Assembly (NCBI RefSeq): GCF_001971725.1
Contig: NZ_CP019388.1
Location: 620,001-684,000, forward strand
Reading direction: 5' to 3'
From: Winogradskyella sp. J14-2
GTDB lineage: Bacteria; Bacteroidota; Bacteroidia; Flavobacteriales; Flavobacteriaceae
Length of the DNA: 64,000 nt
Position numbers and translations under genes: made by a program. A model generated the notes under the pieces. It was not told the origin of the DNA. It ran no database searches and worked only from the letters and a program-made list of their open reading frames with translations. This document shows, in pieces, positions 28,122-36,395 of the stretch. Numbering within the stretch: position 1 is the stretch's first letter; the number at the start of each line of letters is the position of its first letter.

Positions 28122-28772
28122 TTAGTGGTTTAAAAATAACTCTACTTCAAATTCTATGGCGTCTGAAATAGCATAATCCTTAATTTTTGCAACTCCTTTT
28201 GAGCTGTAGTTTATACCAAAATCAGTTCTGTCAATTTTAAATTTGGTATAAATCTTTTTTTCATTAGGTAAAACCTCAACATTGTATAATGTTATAACAT
28301 TGGTAATATCTTTAATAGTGAGATTGGCTTCAATTTTAAACCTATTGTCTTCAACTTTTTCAAAATTTATAAATTCTAATTTTGATACAGGATAATTATC
28401 TACTTCAAAAAAGTCTTCATTTTTTAAGTGGTTTATTAAATCCTCACTGTATTCTCCATCTGTGTTTACAATGGTATTCATGTCTACTACAAAATTTCCG
28501 CTTGTAATTTCATTGTTTTTAAATTCCACAGAGCCTTCTTTAAATTTTACCGTTCCATAATGATTGCCAAAGCTAAACAGCATTGACCCTTTCCAGTTTA
28601 CAATACTGGTTTCTAGATTAATTTCTGTATTTTCATTTAGATTGGCTTCAACAACCTCTGGCTTCTCTTCATTTGCCAGAAGTAAATTATCATTATCTGG
28701 CTCTGATGTGTTTTTACAGCTGTTTAAAGCACATGCTAAGATAAAAGCTAATAGAATAATTGTTCGTTTCAT
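28122..28772 (-). CDS. YceI-family lipoprotein
   Basis: 216 residues. The signal ends in a lipobox-like LNSC, and an acidic linker follows. The YceI beta-barrel runs from about residue 50 (SIVNWKGSMLF, GNFVVDMNTIV, FFEVDNYPVSKLEF, KIDRTDFGINYSSKG). YceI folds bind isoprenoid or other lipid chains in a central cavity. It stands 12 bases after the S41 peptidase gene and 3 bases before the next gene, so the three look like one operon. Confidence 0.9.
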   Translation of the reverse strand: MKRTIILLAFILACALNSCKNTSEPDNDNLLLANEEKPEVVEANLNENTEINLETSIVNWKGSMLFSFGNHYGTVKFKEGSVEFKNNEITSGNFVVDMNTIVNTDGEYSEDLINHLKNEDFFEVDNYPVSKLEFINFEKVEDNRFKIEANLTIKDITNVITLYNVEVLPNEKKIYTKFKIDRTDFGINYSSKGVAKIKDYAISDAIEFEVELFLNH

Positions 28773-28784
28773 AATTGATGTATT

Positions 28785-30497
28785 TTATTGATTTTTAATG
28801 AGTTTAAAAGTAAATTCCTTAACAGAATCATGGTTGTTTAGGTAGTCATCTATAGGTTGTACTACTTCATAATCTGGAAGTATACCTCTAGATGGATCAA
28901 GCCCTGTAAGAGGTAACTGAGAAGTTGCGTTAGCTACATAATATTCGAACCTTGTGTTTTTTAATCTCAGTACCGTTTGGCCGGCCGTACAGAAGTGGTT
29001 AGAGCCTAACTCCTCGCCAAGGATGGTGCCTAAATTGTGGTATTTTACCATAGCCATAAAATGACCCGTCGTAGAATTACCGTTACCGTCTATTAAAAAG
29101 TAAAGCTTTCCTTTATAAGTATTCTTTATTGGTCTGTATATTATGTTTTCTTTTTCATTATCTGAATTTAAGAAATAGGAAAATGGTTTATCCATTATAT
29201 GCCTTAAAAGATAAATGCTAGATTGGGGTGAGCCACCACCGTTAAATCTGAGATCTACAATGAGGTTTTTTATATTTTTTTCATTAATCTTCTTAAAGCT
29301 TTGGTTTATAAAATTTTCAAATTCATTAAGATTATTCCAAGGGTAATAGTTAAAACTCGAAATGGTTAAGACTGCTGTTTCAGCATCCTTAAAATCGAGA
29401 CACAAATTGTCTGCGCAAGATTTTGTAAAAGACGCTTTAAAACTTGGATAAGCATCTAATGGTTTCAATACAATTGGTGCTTGCTGTCCTTTTATTTGAA
29501 TTGTGTAGGTTTTAGGAAAATTAAGTGCATACGAAATCATCGCTATTGCCCAATAATTAAACTGATGGCGTTTATAGGATTCTATGTGGCCTTGAGATGG
29601 AATATGTTTATAGATCTCAGTAATAATAGCCGCAACAGGCAAGCCATTAATCTTAACGATTTCATCTTTTATAGAAACCTTATTATTATTGGTACCAGCT
29701 TCTATTACATACAACCTGTCATTGAGCCATCTTACATCTAAAGGAAATAATAAAGGTATGGGCAATGCATCCCAATCTACCGAAAAATTATTGGAAGTAT
29801 GAGAACAGTTAATATTTGAAATAATCTCACGGCAATACCAAGAGAACTCGGCATAAGTGGTGTTTTGGTTTATAGATGCTTTCTTAGCTTCTACCGTTTT
29901 TAAGAAATCTTCTTTAGAAATAAACTTTAATGCATTAGGATGAACTTCTAATAATTTGTTGGCCAGCTCATCTAAATCAGCTTTGTAAGCTTTAACATTA
30001 TAGGTTTTTGTGAATTTTTCGGCAGGTGTTAAGGGTTTTTTATTAGGAAATTTAATGCGCTCTATCATATCCTCTGCATTAAAATTGTCTGGATTCATCG
30101 CTAAGGATTTTTTATAATTTTTTAAGGCCAAATCCATTTTGTTGAGATTAAAATAGGCTTCACCCAAACTATCATAAGCATTATACCAATTAGGAAATTG
30201 CTCTACGATCAACTTAAAAATCTCTAAAGCTTCTCTAGGATTATTTTCCCATAGCAAACCATAGCCATACATTGTAATTTCATCCTTGTTTTCAAAATTA
30301 TATGTATTAGGTTCTTTGCGTTTTAATTGGTTGTACAACGCTATTCTTTCTTTAATCGTTTTATGCCCATTAGCTTTTAAAACTTGGCTTATTGAGTTTT
30401 TGGTTTTAACTGAATGCGTATTGGGTTGCGCATCACTTTGGTGATTTTGGCAGCCAAAAAGAAAGGATAATAAAAAGATAAAGCGTACTTTTTTCAT
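28785..30497 (-). CDS. S41-family peptidase lipoprotein with TPR region
   Basis: 570 residues from the ATG at 30497, which starts a lipoprotein signal (MKKVRFIFLLSFLFGC); an earlier in-frame codon at 30515 is less likely. TPR-like helices cover about residues 60-140 (YNAYDSLGEAYFNLNKMDLA), and a C-terminal-processing-protease-like domain follows with LIVDLRFNGGGSP and the putative nucleophile serine in GNGNSTTGHF. Many such proteins lack the PDZ domain. It is probably anchored to a membrane on the periplasmic or outer side. It is divergent from a membrane-bound winged-helix regulator. Confidence 0.87.
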   Translation of the reverse strand: MKKVRFIFLLSFLFGCQNHQSDAQPNTHSVKTKNSISQVLKANGHKTIKERIALYNQLKRKEPNTYNFENKDEITMYGYGLLWENNPREALEIFKLIVEQFPNWYNAYDSLGEAYFNLNKMDLALKNYKKSLAMNPDNFNAEDMIERIKFPNKKPLTPAEKFTKTYNVKAYKADLDELANKLLEVHPNALKFISKEDFLKTVEAKKASINQNTTYAEFSWYCREIISNINCSHTSNNFSVDWDALPIPLLFPLDVRWLNDRLYVIEAGTNNNKVSIKDEIVKINGLPVAAIITEIYKHIPSQGHIESYKRHQFNYWAIAMISYALNFPKTYTIQIKGQQAPIVLKPLDAYPSFKASFTKSCADNLCLDFKDAETAVLTISSFNYYPWNNLNEFENFINQSFKKINEKNIKNLIVDLRFNGGGSPQSSIYLLRHIMDKPFSYFLNSDNEKENIIYRPIKNTYKGKLYFLIDGNGNSTTGHFMAMVKYHNLGTILGEELGSNHFCTAGQTVLRLKNTRFEYYVANATSQLPLTGLDPSRGILPDYEVVQPIDDYLNNHDSVKEFTFKLIKNQ

Positions 30498-30512
30498 TTC
30501 TATGATTTTATC

Positions 30513-30547
30513 CAAAACTACTTTTACAGCACTTAGAAAGTGTCAAA
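30513..30547 (-). promoter_or_regulatory. Promoter of the S41-YceI operon
   Basis: On the minus strand TTTG (30547-30544), a 23-base spacer and TAGTTTTG (30520-30513) match the Bacteroidota promoter pattern exactly. The box ends 15 bases before the ATG at 30497. Confidence 0.6.
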
Positions 30548-30554
30548 AAAGTGT
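30537..30554. promoter_or_regulatory. Candidate operator: AAAGTGT direct repeats
   Basis: AAAGTGT occurs at 30537-30543 and again at 30548-30554, exactly 11 bases apart, with a weaker third copy (AAATGTG) at 30560-30566. They flank the -33 box of the S41 operon. An 11-base period is typical for OmpR-type winged-helix dimers, such as the product of the neighbouring gene. Confidence 0.45.
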
Positions 30555-30610
30555 AAAAGAAATGTGAAGCCTTGTAAAAAGTTATTAAAATGCTGTTCTT
30601 TACATTGCTT

Positions 30611-31453
30611 ATGAAAAATTATTATTCCTTTGGCCTTTTTTATCTCATCATTGTTTCACTCTTTTCGTGTGCTCAAAATGTACGAGAAATTAATCCAGAT
30701 AAAGTAAAAGTGGCCATTAGAGCTGTTGGTCATGAATTGCTATTGGATGAAAAAGACTTCACTTCTTTGGTTTTACCCATTGAAGAAATCAACTCAAAAA
30801 CGTATAAACTAAAATTTGAAAACCATTTGTCCATTGATCCTGGTCGTCTGGTAGATATTATTGAAAAACGTTTTAAAAAAGCAGATTTACCTTCTAATTA
30901 CATTATTGAAGTGTTGAAATGTAATGCTGTGGATATTGCTTATAGCTACCAAATGAAAAACAAAAAAGACACGGATCTAGTGCCTTGTAGTGGCAGAGTT
31001 TTACCAAAGTCTTGCTACTTTCTTTATATCAAATTTCAGCAAGATGAGGCAGGTTTTAATTTTTGGCTCTTATCCATACCTATAGTTTTAATTGGGTTAA
31101 CTGCATTCTTAATATTAAGAAGAAAAGCGTCTTTAAAACCTCAAAAAGATGAGAATGATCGCATACAACTTGGAAGTTTTATATTTTATCCTGAACAACA
31201 TAAATTAATAAAACAAGCTACCGAAATAAGCCTTTCTAAAAAAGAATGCGAAATCCTTGAAATACTTTCTGAAAAACCTAATGAAATTGTTTCTAGAGAG
31301 GAACTCACTAAGCGTATATGGGAAGATAACGGTGTGGTAGTGGGTAGAAGTTTAGATACCTACATATCTAAACTTAGAAAAAAACTACAAGACGACCCCA
31401 AAATAAAGCTCACAAATGCACACGGTATTGGTTATAAGTTAGAAATAGAGTAA
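30611..31453 (+). CDS. Membrane-spanning winged-helix transcription regulator
   Basis: 280 residues from the ATG at 30611 (an ATG at 30590 is also possible). The N terminus is a signal with a lipobox-like LFSC, followed by about 120 residues of extracytoplasmic domain. A single membrane helix (FWLLSIPIVLIGLTAFLILRR) comes next, and a C-terminal OmpR/PhoB-type winged helix (about 190-280; EIVSREELTKRIW, SLDTYISKLRKKL, HGIGYKLEIE). Sensing outside and DNA binding inside make it a one-component signal protein, a ToxR-like idea with reversed topology. It faces the S41-YceI operon and probably controls it. Confidence 0.85.
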   Translation: MKNYYSFGLFYLIIVSLFSCAQNVREINPDKVKVAIRAVGHELLLDEKDFTSLVLPIEEINSKTYKLKFENHLSIDPGRLVDIIEKRFKKADLPSNYIIEVLKCNAVDIAYSYQMKNKKDTDLVPCSGRVLPKSCYFLYIKFQQDEAGFNFWLLSIPIVLIGLTAFLILRRKASLKPQKDENDRIQLGSFIFYPEQHKLIKQATEISLSKKECEILEILSEKPNEIVSREELTKRIWEDNGVVVGRSLDTYISKLRKKLQDDPKIKLTNAHGIGYKLEIE

Positions 31454-32131
31454 CTAAACATCCATACTAGCGCCTATATCTAACAACTTAAGTGTTTTCA
31501 ATTTAGAGTCAAATTTGGCTTTGGCTTTTACTTTATCTATTTCAATAAAACCAAATGTGTCGTAATGATACCCTAAAACTCTATCGCACTTTAAAAATCT
31601 GGTGGCAATAATTGCATCCTCAACACCCATTGTAAAGTTATCGCCAATTGGTAAAACGGCAAGATCTAAATCATAATTTTGCCCTATAATTTTCATATCA
31701 TAATGTAGTGCTGTATCTCCCGCTATATACAAAGTTTTTTTGTCTGTTTGTATTATAAATCCACCAGGTTGTCCACCATATTTACCATCTGGAAATGAAG
31801 ATGTATGGACTGCATTAACATACTTTACCTTACCAAAATCAAAATTCCATGAGCCACCATGATTCATCGGGTGACCTTTGAACCCTAAATTTTGATAATG
31901 TACTACTATTTCGTAGTTAGAGACAATAGTTGCATCTGTTCGTTTTGCAATGCTTTCCACATCTAAAATATGATCTTGGTGCGCGTGCGTTATTAAAATA
32001 TAATCTGCTTTAATGCTGTTAATATCAATATTTGATGCTTTTTCGTTACCAGATATAAATGGATCTACCAAAATGTGAATATCTTTTATTTGTAGACCTA
32101 AACATGCATGACCGTAAAATGTAATTTTCAT
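31454..32131 (-). CDS. UPF0173 metal-dependent hydrolase (MBL fold)
   Basis: 225 residues of the UPF0173 family: MKITFYGHACLGLQ at the start, the metal motif THAHQDH near residue 49, and IAGDTALHYDM and VLGYHYDTFG later. The family has no firmly known substrate. It is 35 bases downstream of menA in the same direction; this pairing with menA/menB is common in Flavobacteriaceae but its meaning is unknown. It ends adjacent to the convergent regulator gene. Confidence 0.9.
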   Translation of the reverse strand: MKITFYGHACLGLQIKDIHILVDPFISGNEKASNIDINSIKADYILITHAHQDHILDVESIAKRTDATIVSNYEIVVHYQNLGFKGHPMNHGGSWNFDFGKVKYVNAVHTSSFPDGKYGGQPGGFIIQTDKKTLYIAGDTALHYDMKIIGQNYDLDLAVLPIGDNFTMGVEDAIIATRFLKCDRVLGYHYDTFGFIEIDKVKAKAKFDSKLKTLKLLDIGASMDV

Positions 32132-32166
32132 TTTTAGATGGATTTAAATGTAATGTTATATTAAAA

Positions 32167-33075
32167 TTAATACAAAATATATCCAACACCTAATAACAGG
32201 GCAAAAAGAAATGTAGACATTGCCAAAACTTTTAACTGAATGTCAAATTCGTTGGGCGCTTTTGCTGCTTTAATCTTTTTTAAATGAATTACGAGGGGAA
32301 TAAAAGCAGCGAGATACAAAAAGTTGTAAGATTCTTCTACATAGTATAAAATTGAAAAAACCACAGCAGTTAACATTGCACCCGTTATAAGAACATAATG
32401 ATACTGTTTAGCCCTCTTAATACCTAACTTTACGGCAATTGTGATTTTACCAACTTTAGCATCTGCTTCTAAATCTCTCATATTATTTAGATTTAAAACA
32501 CCTACACTGAGTAAACCGAGAGCTATTGCAGGTAGAACAACCACGTGGTCTATGGTATGTACATAGAGTAAATAACTACCTATGGTACTTATTAGACCAA
32601 AAAAAATAAATACAAAAATATCGCCCAAGGCCTTGTAACCGTAAGGAGAATCGCCCATTGTATAGTTTAAAGCGGCATAAACTGATAGTCCACCCAAAAA
32701 CATAAAAAGCAATAAGAACAAGAAATTTGCTGGTCCAAAAGCAGCCATAATTAGCGATAACGTGAGGATGATAACTACTATTATATTAAATTTTATGGCC
32801 TCTAACATTTCGTCTGGTGTAATAATACCACTTTGTATAGCCCTTTGTGGGCCAACTCTATCCTCGTTATCAGTACCTTTTACACCATCACCATAATCAT
32901 TGGCTAAATTAGATAGAACCTGAAGACTTATGGTTGTTAAAATAGCTAATACTAAGACCCACCAACTAAAACGACCGTTGTATATAGCAAAGCAGGTTCC
33001 TAAGATGATTCCAGAAACAGAAAGCGGTAAAGTTCTCAGTCTCATGGCAGAAAGCCACGGTTTCATTTTTTTCAT
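32167..33075 (-). CDS. menA: 1,4-Dihydroxy-2-naphthoate polyprenyltransferase
   Basis: 302 residues with eight or nine membrane helices. The Asp-rich prenyl-diphosphate motif NDYGDGVKGTD follows the Asn of LSNLANDYGD, and a second motif NNMRDLEADAKVGK comes later, both typical of UbiA-family MenA. It attaches the polyprenyl tail to DHNA in the membrane. I chose the ATG at 33075; a frame opening at 33099 would overlap menB by 13 bases. menB precedes it by 11 bases. Confidence 0.93.
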   Translation of the reverse strand: MKKMKPWLSAMRLRTLPLSVSGIILGTCFAIYNGRFSWWVLVLAILTTISLQVLSNLANDYGDGVKGTDNEDRVGPQRAIQSGIITPDEMLEAIKFNIIVVIILTLSLIMAAFGPANFLFLLLFMFLGGLSVYAALNYTMGDSPYGYKALGDIFVFIFFGLISTIGSYLLYVHTIDHVVVLPAIALGLLSVGVLNLNNMRDLEADAKVGKITIAVKLGIKRAKQYHYVLITGAMLTAVVFSILYYVEESYNFLYLAAFIPLVIHLKKIKAAKAPNEFDIQLKVLAMSTFLFALLLGVGYILY

Positions 33076-33086
33076 TACCCTTATTT

Positions 33087-33926
33087 TTATGGAATCCACT
33101 TTTTTGGAAAGTTAGGCTTTCTTTTTTCTAAGAATGCATCACGACCTTCCTTGGCCTCGTCCGTCATGTAAGCCAATCTAGTAGCTTCTCCGGCAAAAAC
33201 TTGTTGACCAACCATACCATCATCAGTTAAGTTCATAGCAAATTTTAGCATTTTTATTGATGTTGGCGATTTTGCTAATATTTCTTGAGCCCATTCATAG
33301 GCAGTAGTCTCTAAATCATTGTGTGGCACAACAGCATTTACCATACCCATCTCAAAAGCCTCTTGGGCAGAGTAGTTTCTGCCTAAAAAGAATATTTCTC
33401 TCGCCTTTTTTTGTCCTACCATTTTGGCTAAATAGGCTGAACCATAGCCACCATCAAAACTTGTAACATCAGCATCGGTTTGCTTAAATATTGCATGCTC
33501 CTTGCTGGCAAGTGTAAGATCGCATACTACGTGCAAACTATGTCCTCCACCTACTGCCCAACCAGGTACCACCGCTATAACAGCCTTAGGCATAAAACGT
33601 ATAAGGCGCTGAACTTCTAAAATATTCAACCTATGATAACCATCTTCGCCAACATAGCCTTGGTGACCTCTTGCTTTTTGGTCTCCACCAGAGCAAAAAC
33701 TCCAAATACCATCTTTTGATGATGGGCCTTCTGCACTTAGTAAAACGACACCAATATTTACATCTTCGTTTGCATCATAAAATGCATCATAAAGTTCTGA
33801 AGTTGTCTTTGGACGAAAGGCATTTCGTACATCTGGACGATTAAAGGCTATTCTTGCCGCTCCATTGCATTTGTGATAGGTAATATCTTCATAAGATTTG
33901 GCAACTTTCCAATCTATATGGCTCAT
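33087..33926 (-). CDS. menB: 1,4-Dihydroxy-2-naphthoyl-CoA synthase
   Basis: 279 residues of the crotonase fold, with NRPDVRNAFRPKT, the oxyanion segment FCSGGDQKARGHQGY and a GWAVGGGHSLHVVCD segment typical of MenB. It closes the second ring of o-succinylbenzoyl-CoA. The ATG at 33926 (MSHIDWKVAK) is preferred to a TTG three codons earlier. It leads a menB, menA, UPF0173 operon and is divergent from a STAS-like small gene. Confidence 0.94.
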   Translation of the reverse strand: MSHIDWKVAKSYEDITYHKCNGAARIAFNRPDVRNAFRPKTTSELYDAFYDANEDVNIGVVLLSAEGPSSKDGIWSFCSGGDQKARGHQGYVGEDGYHRLNILEVQRLIRFMPKAVIAVVPGWAVGGGHSLHVVCDLTLASKEHAIFKQTDADVTSFDGGYGSAYLAKMVGQKKAREIFFLGRNYSAQEAFEMGMVNAVVPHNDLETTAYEWAQEILAKSPTSIKMLKFAMNLTDDGMVGQQVFAGEATRLAYMTDEAKEGRDAFLEKRKPNFPKKWIP

Positions 33927-33946
33927 ATCTTTCAAAAATTTGAGAA

Positions 33947-33954
33947 CAAAAATA
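33947..33954 (-). promoter_or_regulatory. Candidate -7 promoter box of menB
   Basis: The minus strand reads TATTTTTG, an exact TAnnTTTG match, 20 bases before the menB ATG. A clear -33 partner is not seen. Confidence 0.4.
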
Positions 33955-33989
33955 AGGAATTAATAATAATGCTTAAAGACTAAATTTTG

Positions 33990-34021
33990 TTTGAATTTAC
34001 TATGCATGCATACTATATTTG
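33990..34021 (+). promoter_or_regulatory. Promoter of STAS-like paralogue 2
   Basis: TTTG (33990-33993), a 20-base spacer and TATATTTG (34014-34021) match the promoter consensus exactly. The spacer holds the perfect palindrome TATGCATGCATA (34001-34012), a possible operator. Confidence 0.65.
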
Positions 34022-34043
34022 CGGCTTAATTTTTTACAATGTA

Positions 34044-34451
34044 ATGATTACGTCCCTTATGATTGATAATGAAGATTATACATTTAAAGAAGTAAATATA
34101 GGTAAGCTACAATATAATGAAAAGTATATAATTGCGATATTTAACGAAGGTGTAGACATAAATTTTAAAAACTTTAGTGAAGTAGCAACTATCATTAAAT
34201 CACAATTTGAAAACAGACCTTTTGGCTTTATTGCCAATAGGGTTAATTCTTATTCTATAAATCTTTCTGATGCTGATAGATTTAATAAAACGTTTCCTAA
34301 CGTAAAAGCTTATGCTGTTGTGGCACATAACTCAATAACCGAGAGGGTCTTTGAAATTGAAGAACGCTTTTTTAAGTTCAACAGAAAATCTTTTAGAGAT
34401 CTCGGTGGAGCTATTGATTGGGTTGAAAATACACTTTCTTGTATTGAATAA
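34044..34451 (+). CDS. Small conserved protein, STAS-like paralogue 2
   Basis: 135 residues from the ATG at 34044; the ATG at 34059 would give 130. Earlier in-frame starts lie inside the promoter and are rejected. It shares with the paralogues at 13804 and 34601 the segments IFNEGVDI, PFGFIANRVNSYSI, a YAVVAHN core strand, EERFF and a final AIDWVENTL helix. The alpha/beta pattern recalls SpoIIAA/STAS-like domains, without proof. It is soluble and divergent from menB. Confidence 0.72.
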   Translation: MITSLMIDNEDYTFKEVNIGKLQYNEKYIIAIFNEGVDINFKNFSEVATIIKSQFENRPFGFIANRVNSYSINLSDADRFNKTFPNVKAYAVVAHNSITERVFEIEERFFKFNRKSFRDLGGAIDWVENTLSCIE

Positions 34452-34600
34452 GCTGTGTTTATTAAGGCCTAATCTCCTGTCTAAAACATATAATATTCTG
34501 TTTTTCATTTATTTATGTGACCAACCTTTAAAACATGTGTCTAATTATAGCTTTATGATGTCATAATTTAAAGTTTAGCTATAATTAAAATTTAAAGATC

Positions 34601-35029
34601 ATGGGAATTGAACACACAGAGTTTGCGTCAGAAATCATAGACCAAAATTCAACAGATTTTGGGGTTACTCATTTTTTTAAAGACATTGCAGTCATTGAGT
34701 TTAACGAAGGTGCGCATATTGATTTAAATGCCGTAAACCCTACACTTAAATCTATAAAAAAGCATTATGGTAATTTTAGACCGTTTGGGATTATTGCCAA
34801 TAGAATAAACTCATATTCTATTTCAATATTAGATCTAAAAAAAGCCAGACAAAAACTACCAAACTTAGCTGCTTATGGCATAGTTAGTTATACTAATGCT
34901 ACACGGATGAATGCTGAAATTGAAAGTAGCTTTTGCGAATGGAAAGACATTTGTTTTAACAACTTGTACGAGAGCCTAAACACCATACAACAACGATTAG
35001 GAAATGATTTTAGCGATCAATTAAATTAA
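34601..35029 (+). CDS. Small conserved protein, STAS-like paralogue 3
   Basis: 142 residues. It lies 149 bases after paralogue 2 in the same direction and shares EFNEGAHIDL, RPFGIIANRINSYSI, AAYGIVSYTNA and a C-terminal helix with it. The tandem placement suggests local duplication followed by strong divergence. Its last 9 bases overlap the convergent cvfB-like gene. No function is known to me. Confidence 0.72.
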   Translation: MGIEHTEFASEIIDQNSTDFGVTHFFKDIAVIEFNEGAHIDLNAVNPTLKSIKKHYGNFRPFGIIANRINSYSISILDLKKARQKLPNLAAYGIVSYTNATRMNAEIESSFCEWKDICFNNLYESLNTIQQRLGNDFSDQLN

Positions 35030-35851
35030 TCTAATGCCGTTGTCCTCTATGGTTATTAATCTGTCTTTGTAAAGTGAGCCTACAGCCTTCTTAAAGCTTT
35101 TTTTACTCATTTGCAAGTGTTCTTTTATATCCTCTGGGCTAGATTTATCATGTAATGGTAAAAATCCACTATTATCCTTTAGTTCATTGAGAATAAATTC
35201 TGCATTGGGCTCTATATTTCTATAACCTATTTGGCTGAGAGATATATCCAACTTATTATCGTCTCGCACTTTCTTAACGATGCCCTTAAGTCTGTCTCCG
35301 ACACTAATATCTTTATAAATATCAACTTTAAACACTAAACCTAGGTGTTTTTTGTTAACGATAACATTCATACCTATTTCTGAAGGATGAGATACAATTA
35401 AATCAACCTCATCAAATTGTTTTACTGTGAGTTCCTTATTATCTAAAAAACGATTGGTTTTACTAGACGCCACTAAACGTTCTGTTTCTTCATCGAGATA
35501 ACAATATACTAGGTACCAACCACCAGATTTCATCTTAAAGGCTTGTTCTTTAAACGGGCAGAATAATTCTTTGACCAAGCCCCAATCTAAAAAAGCCCCA
35601 AAATTAGTTACTTGGTTGCATCGTAATAATGCAAAATCCCCTTTTTTAATAAAAGGTTTATCTGTTGTAGCCACAGGACGTTCTTCGTTGTCCAAGTACA
35701 CAAACACCTCAATTTTATCGCCAATCTCAAATGCTTCTGGCACATATCTGTTTGGTAATAAAACTTCGTCATTTTCGCCATCACCAAGAAATAGACCTGG
35801 TTCAGTATCTCGTAGTATTTCTAAAGTATTGTATTCTCCTAAATGTATCAT
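35021..35851 (-). CDS. S1-domain RNA-binding protein, CvfB/YitL family
   Basis: 276 residues. It has tandem S1-like OB folds (GLFLGDGENDEVLLPNRYVP, GAFLDWGLVKELFCP, and a third with KVDIYKDISVGDRLKGIVKKV) and a C-terminal winged helix (MSKKSFKKAVGSLYKDRLI). This is the CvfB layout; CvfB affects virulence gene expression in Staphylococcus and binds RNA. The target here is unknown. A TAACTTTG box sits only 4 bases before its ATG. Confidence 0.92.
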   Translation of the reverse strand: MIHLGEYNTLEILRDTEPGLFLGDGENDEVLLPNRYVPEAFEIGDKIEVFVYLDNEERPVATTDKPFIKKGDFALLRCNQVTNFGAFLDWGLVKELFCPFKEQAFKMKSGGWYLVYCYLDEETERLVASSKTNRFLDNKELTVKQFDEVDLIVSHPSEIGMNVIVNKKHLGLVFKVDIYKDISVGDRLKGIVKKVRDDNKLDISLSQIGYRNIEPNAEFILNELKDNSGFLPLHDKSSPEDIKEHLQMSKKSFKKAVGSLYKDRLITIEDNGIRLI

Positions 35852-35855
35852 GCTG

Positions 35856-35863
35856 CAAAGTTA
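35856..35863 (-). promoter_or_regulatory. Candidate -7 promoter box of the cvfB-like gene
   Basis: The minus strand reads TAACTTTG, an exact match to TAnnTTTG. Only the bases CAGC-type spacer of 4 positions separate it from the ATG at 35851, so the transcript may begin at the start codon. No good -33 box is seen. Confidence 0.4.
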
Positions 35864-35904
35864 GAAATAAGTTGGTTGAGAAAAGTAGAAAATTATAGAA
35901 ATAA

Positions 35905-35930
35905 AAAAGCCTCTCTCAATAGAAAGGCTT
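35905..35930 (-). terminator. Intrinsic terminator of the DUF2853 gene
   Basis: On the minus strand AAGCCTTTC pairs with GAGAGGCTT (one G-T pair) around a six-base loop and is followed by TTTTT, 24 bases after the DUF2853 stop. Confidence 0.75.
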
Positions 35931-35954
35931 AAATATTTTATATTACAGGGTCTA

Positions 35955-36293
35955 CTAGTAAACCGAAGCTTTGTTAAAATGAGTACATAACAAGTAATAT
36001 ACAACAGCTCTGTATTTGTTTCTGTTAGACTGACCATACTTGTCCATTACAGATGCAATTGCACCATCTAGATCATCACTTTCACTAAGACCTAATTTTT
36101 TAATTAAGTAATTATTCTTAACAGTAGCTAACTCAGCTTCATCAGAACCAGATACTGTTGAAGAATCTGCATTATAAATTGAAGGGCCTAATCCTACAGT
36201 TACTTTGGTTAGTAAATCCATATCTGGATTAACACCGCATTTTTCTTTTAAATCAGCTGCATACTTTGCAATTAATTCGTCTCTTTTACTCAT
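35955..36293 (-). CDS. DUF2853 family protein
   Basis: 112 residues from the ATG at 36293 (MSKRDELIAKYAADL); an in-frame opening further upstream at 36350 adds an unlikely basic extension. The all-helical protein with KVTVGLGPSIYNADSS and RNKYRAVVYYLL matches DUF2853, found in many Flavobacteriia and alphaproteobacteria. The function is unknown. It has its own terminator and sits between menD and the cvfB-like gene. Confidence 0.88.
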   Translation of the reverse strand: MSKRDELIAKYAADLKEKCGVNPDMDLLTKVTVGLGPSIYNADSSTVSGSDEAELATVKNNYLIKKLGLSESDDLDGAIASVMDKYGQSNRNKYRAVVYYLLCTHFNKASVY

Positions 36294-36395
36294 TTTACTT
36301 TGTTTTAGGTTAAATAATTGTCTCTTTAAAGGTAAGCATTTTTTAGACACCTAAAAAGTAAAGAAGTCACATAATATTGATAATTAATGATTTGA

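Noticed and set aside
33076..33099. N-terminal extension of menA
   Set aside because: It overlaps the end of menB; the ATG at 33075 gives the usual MenA N terminus.
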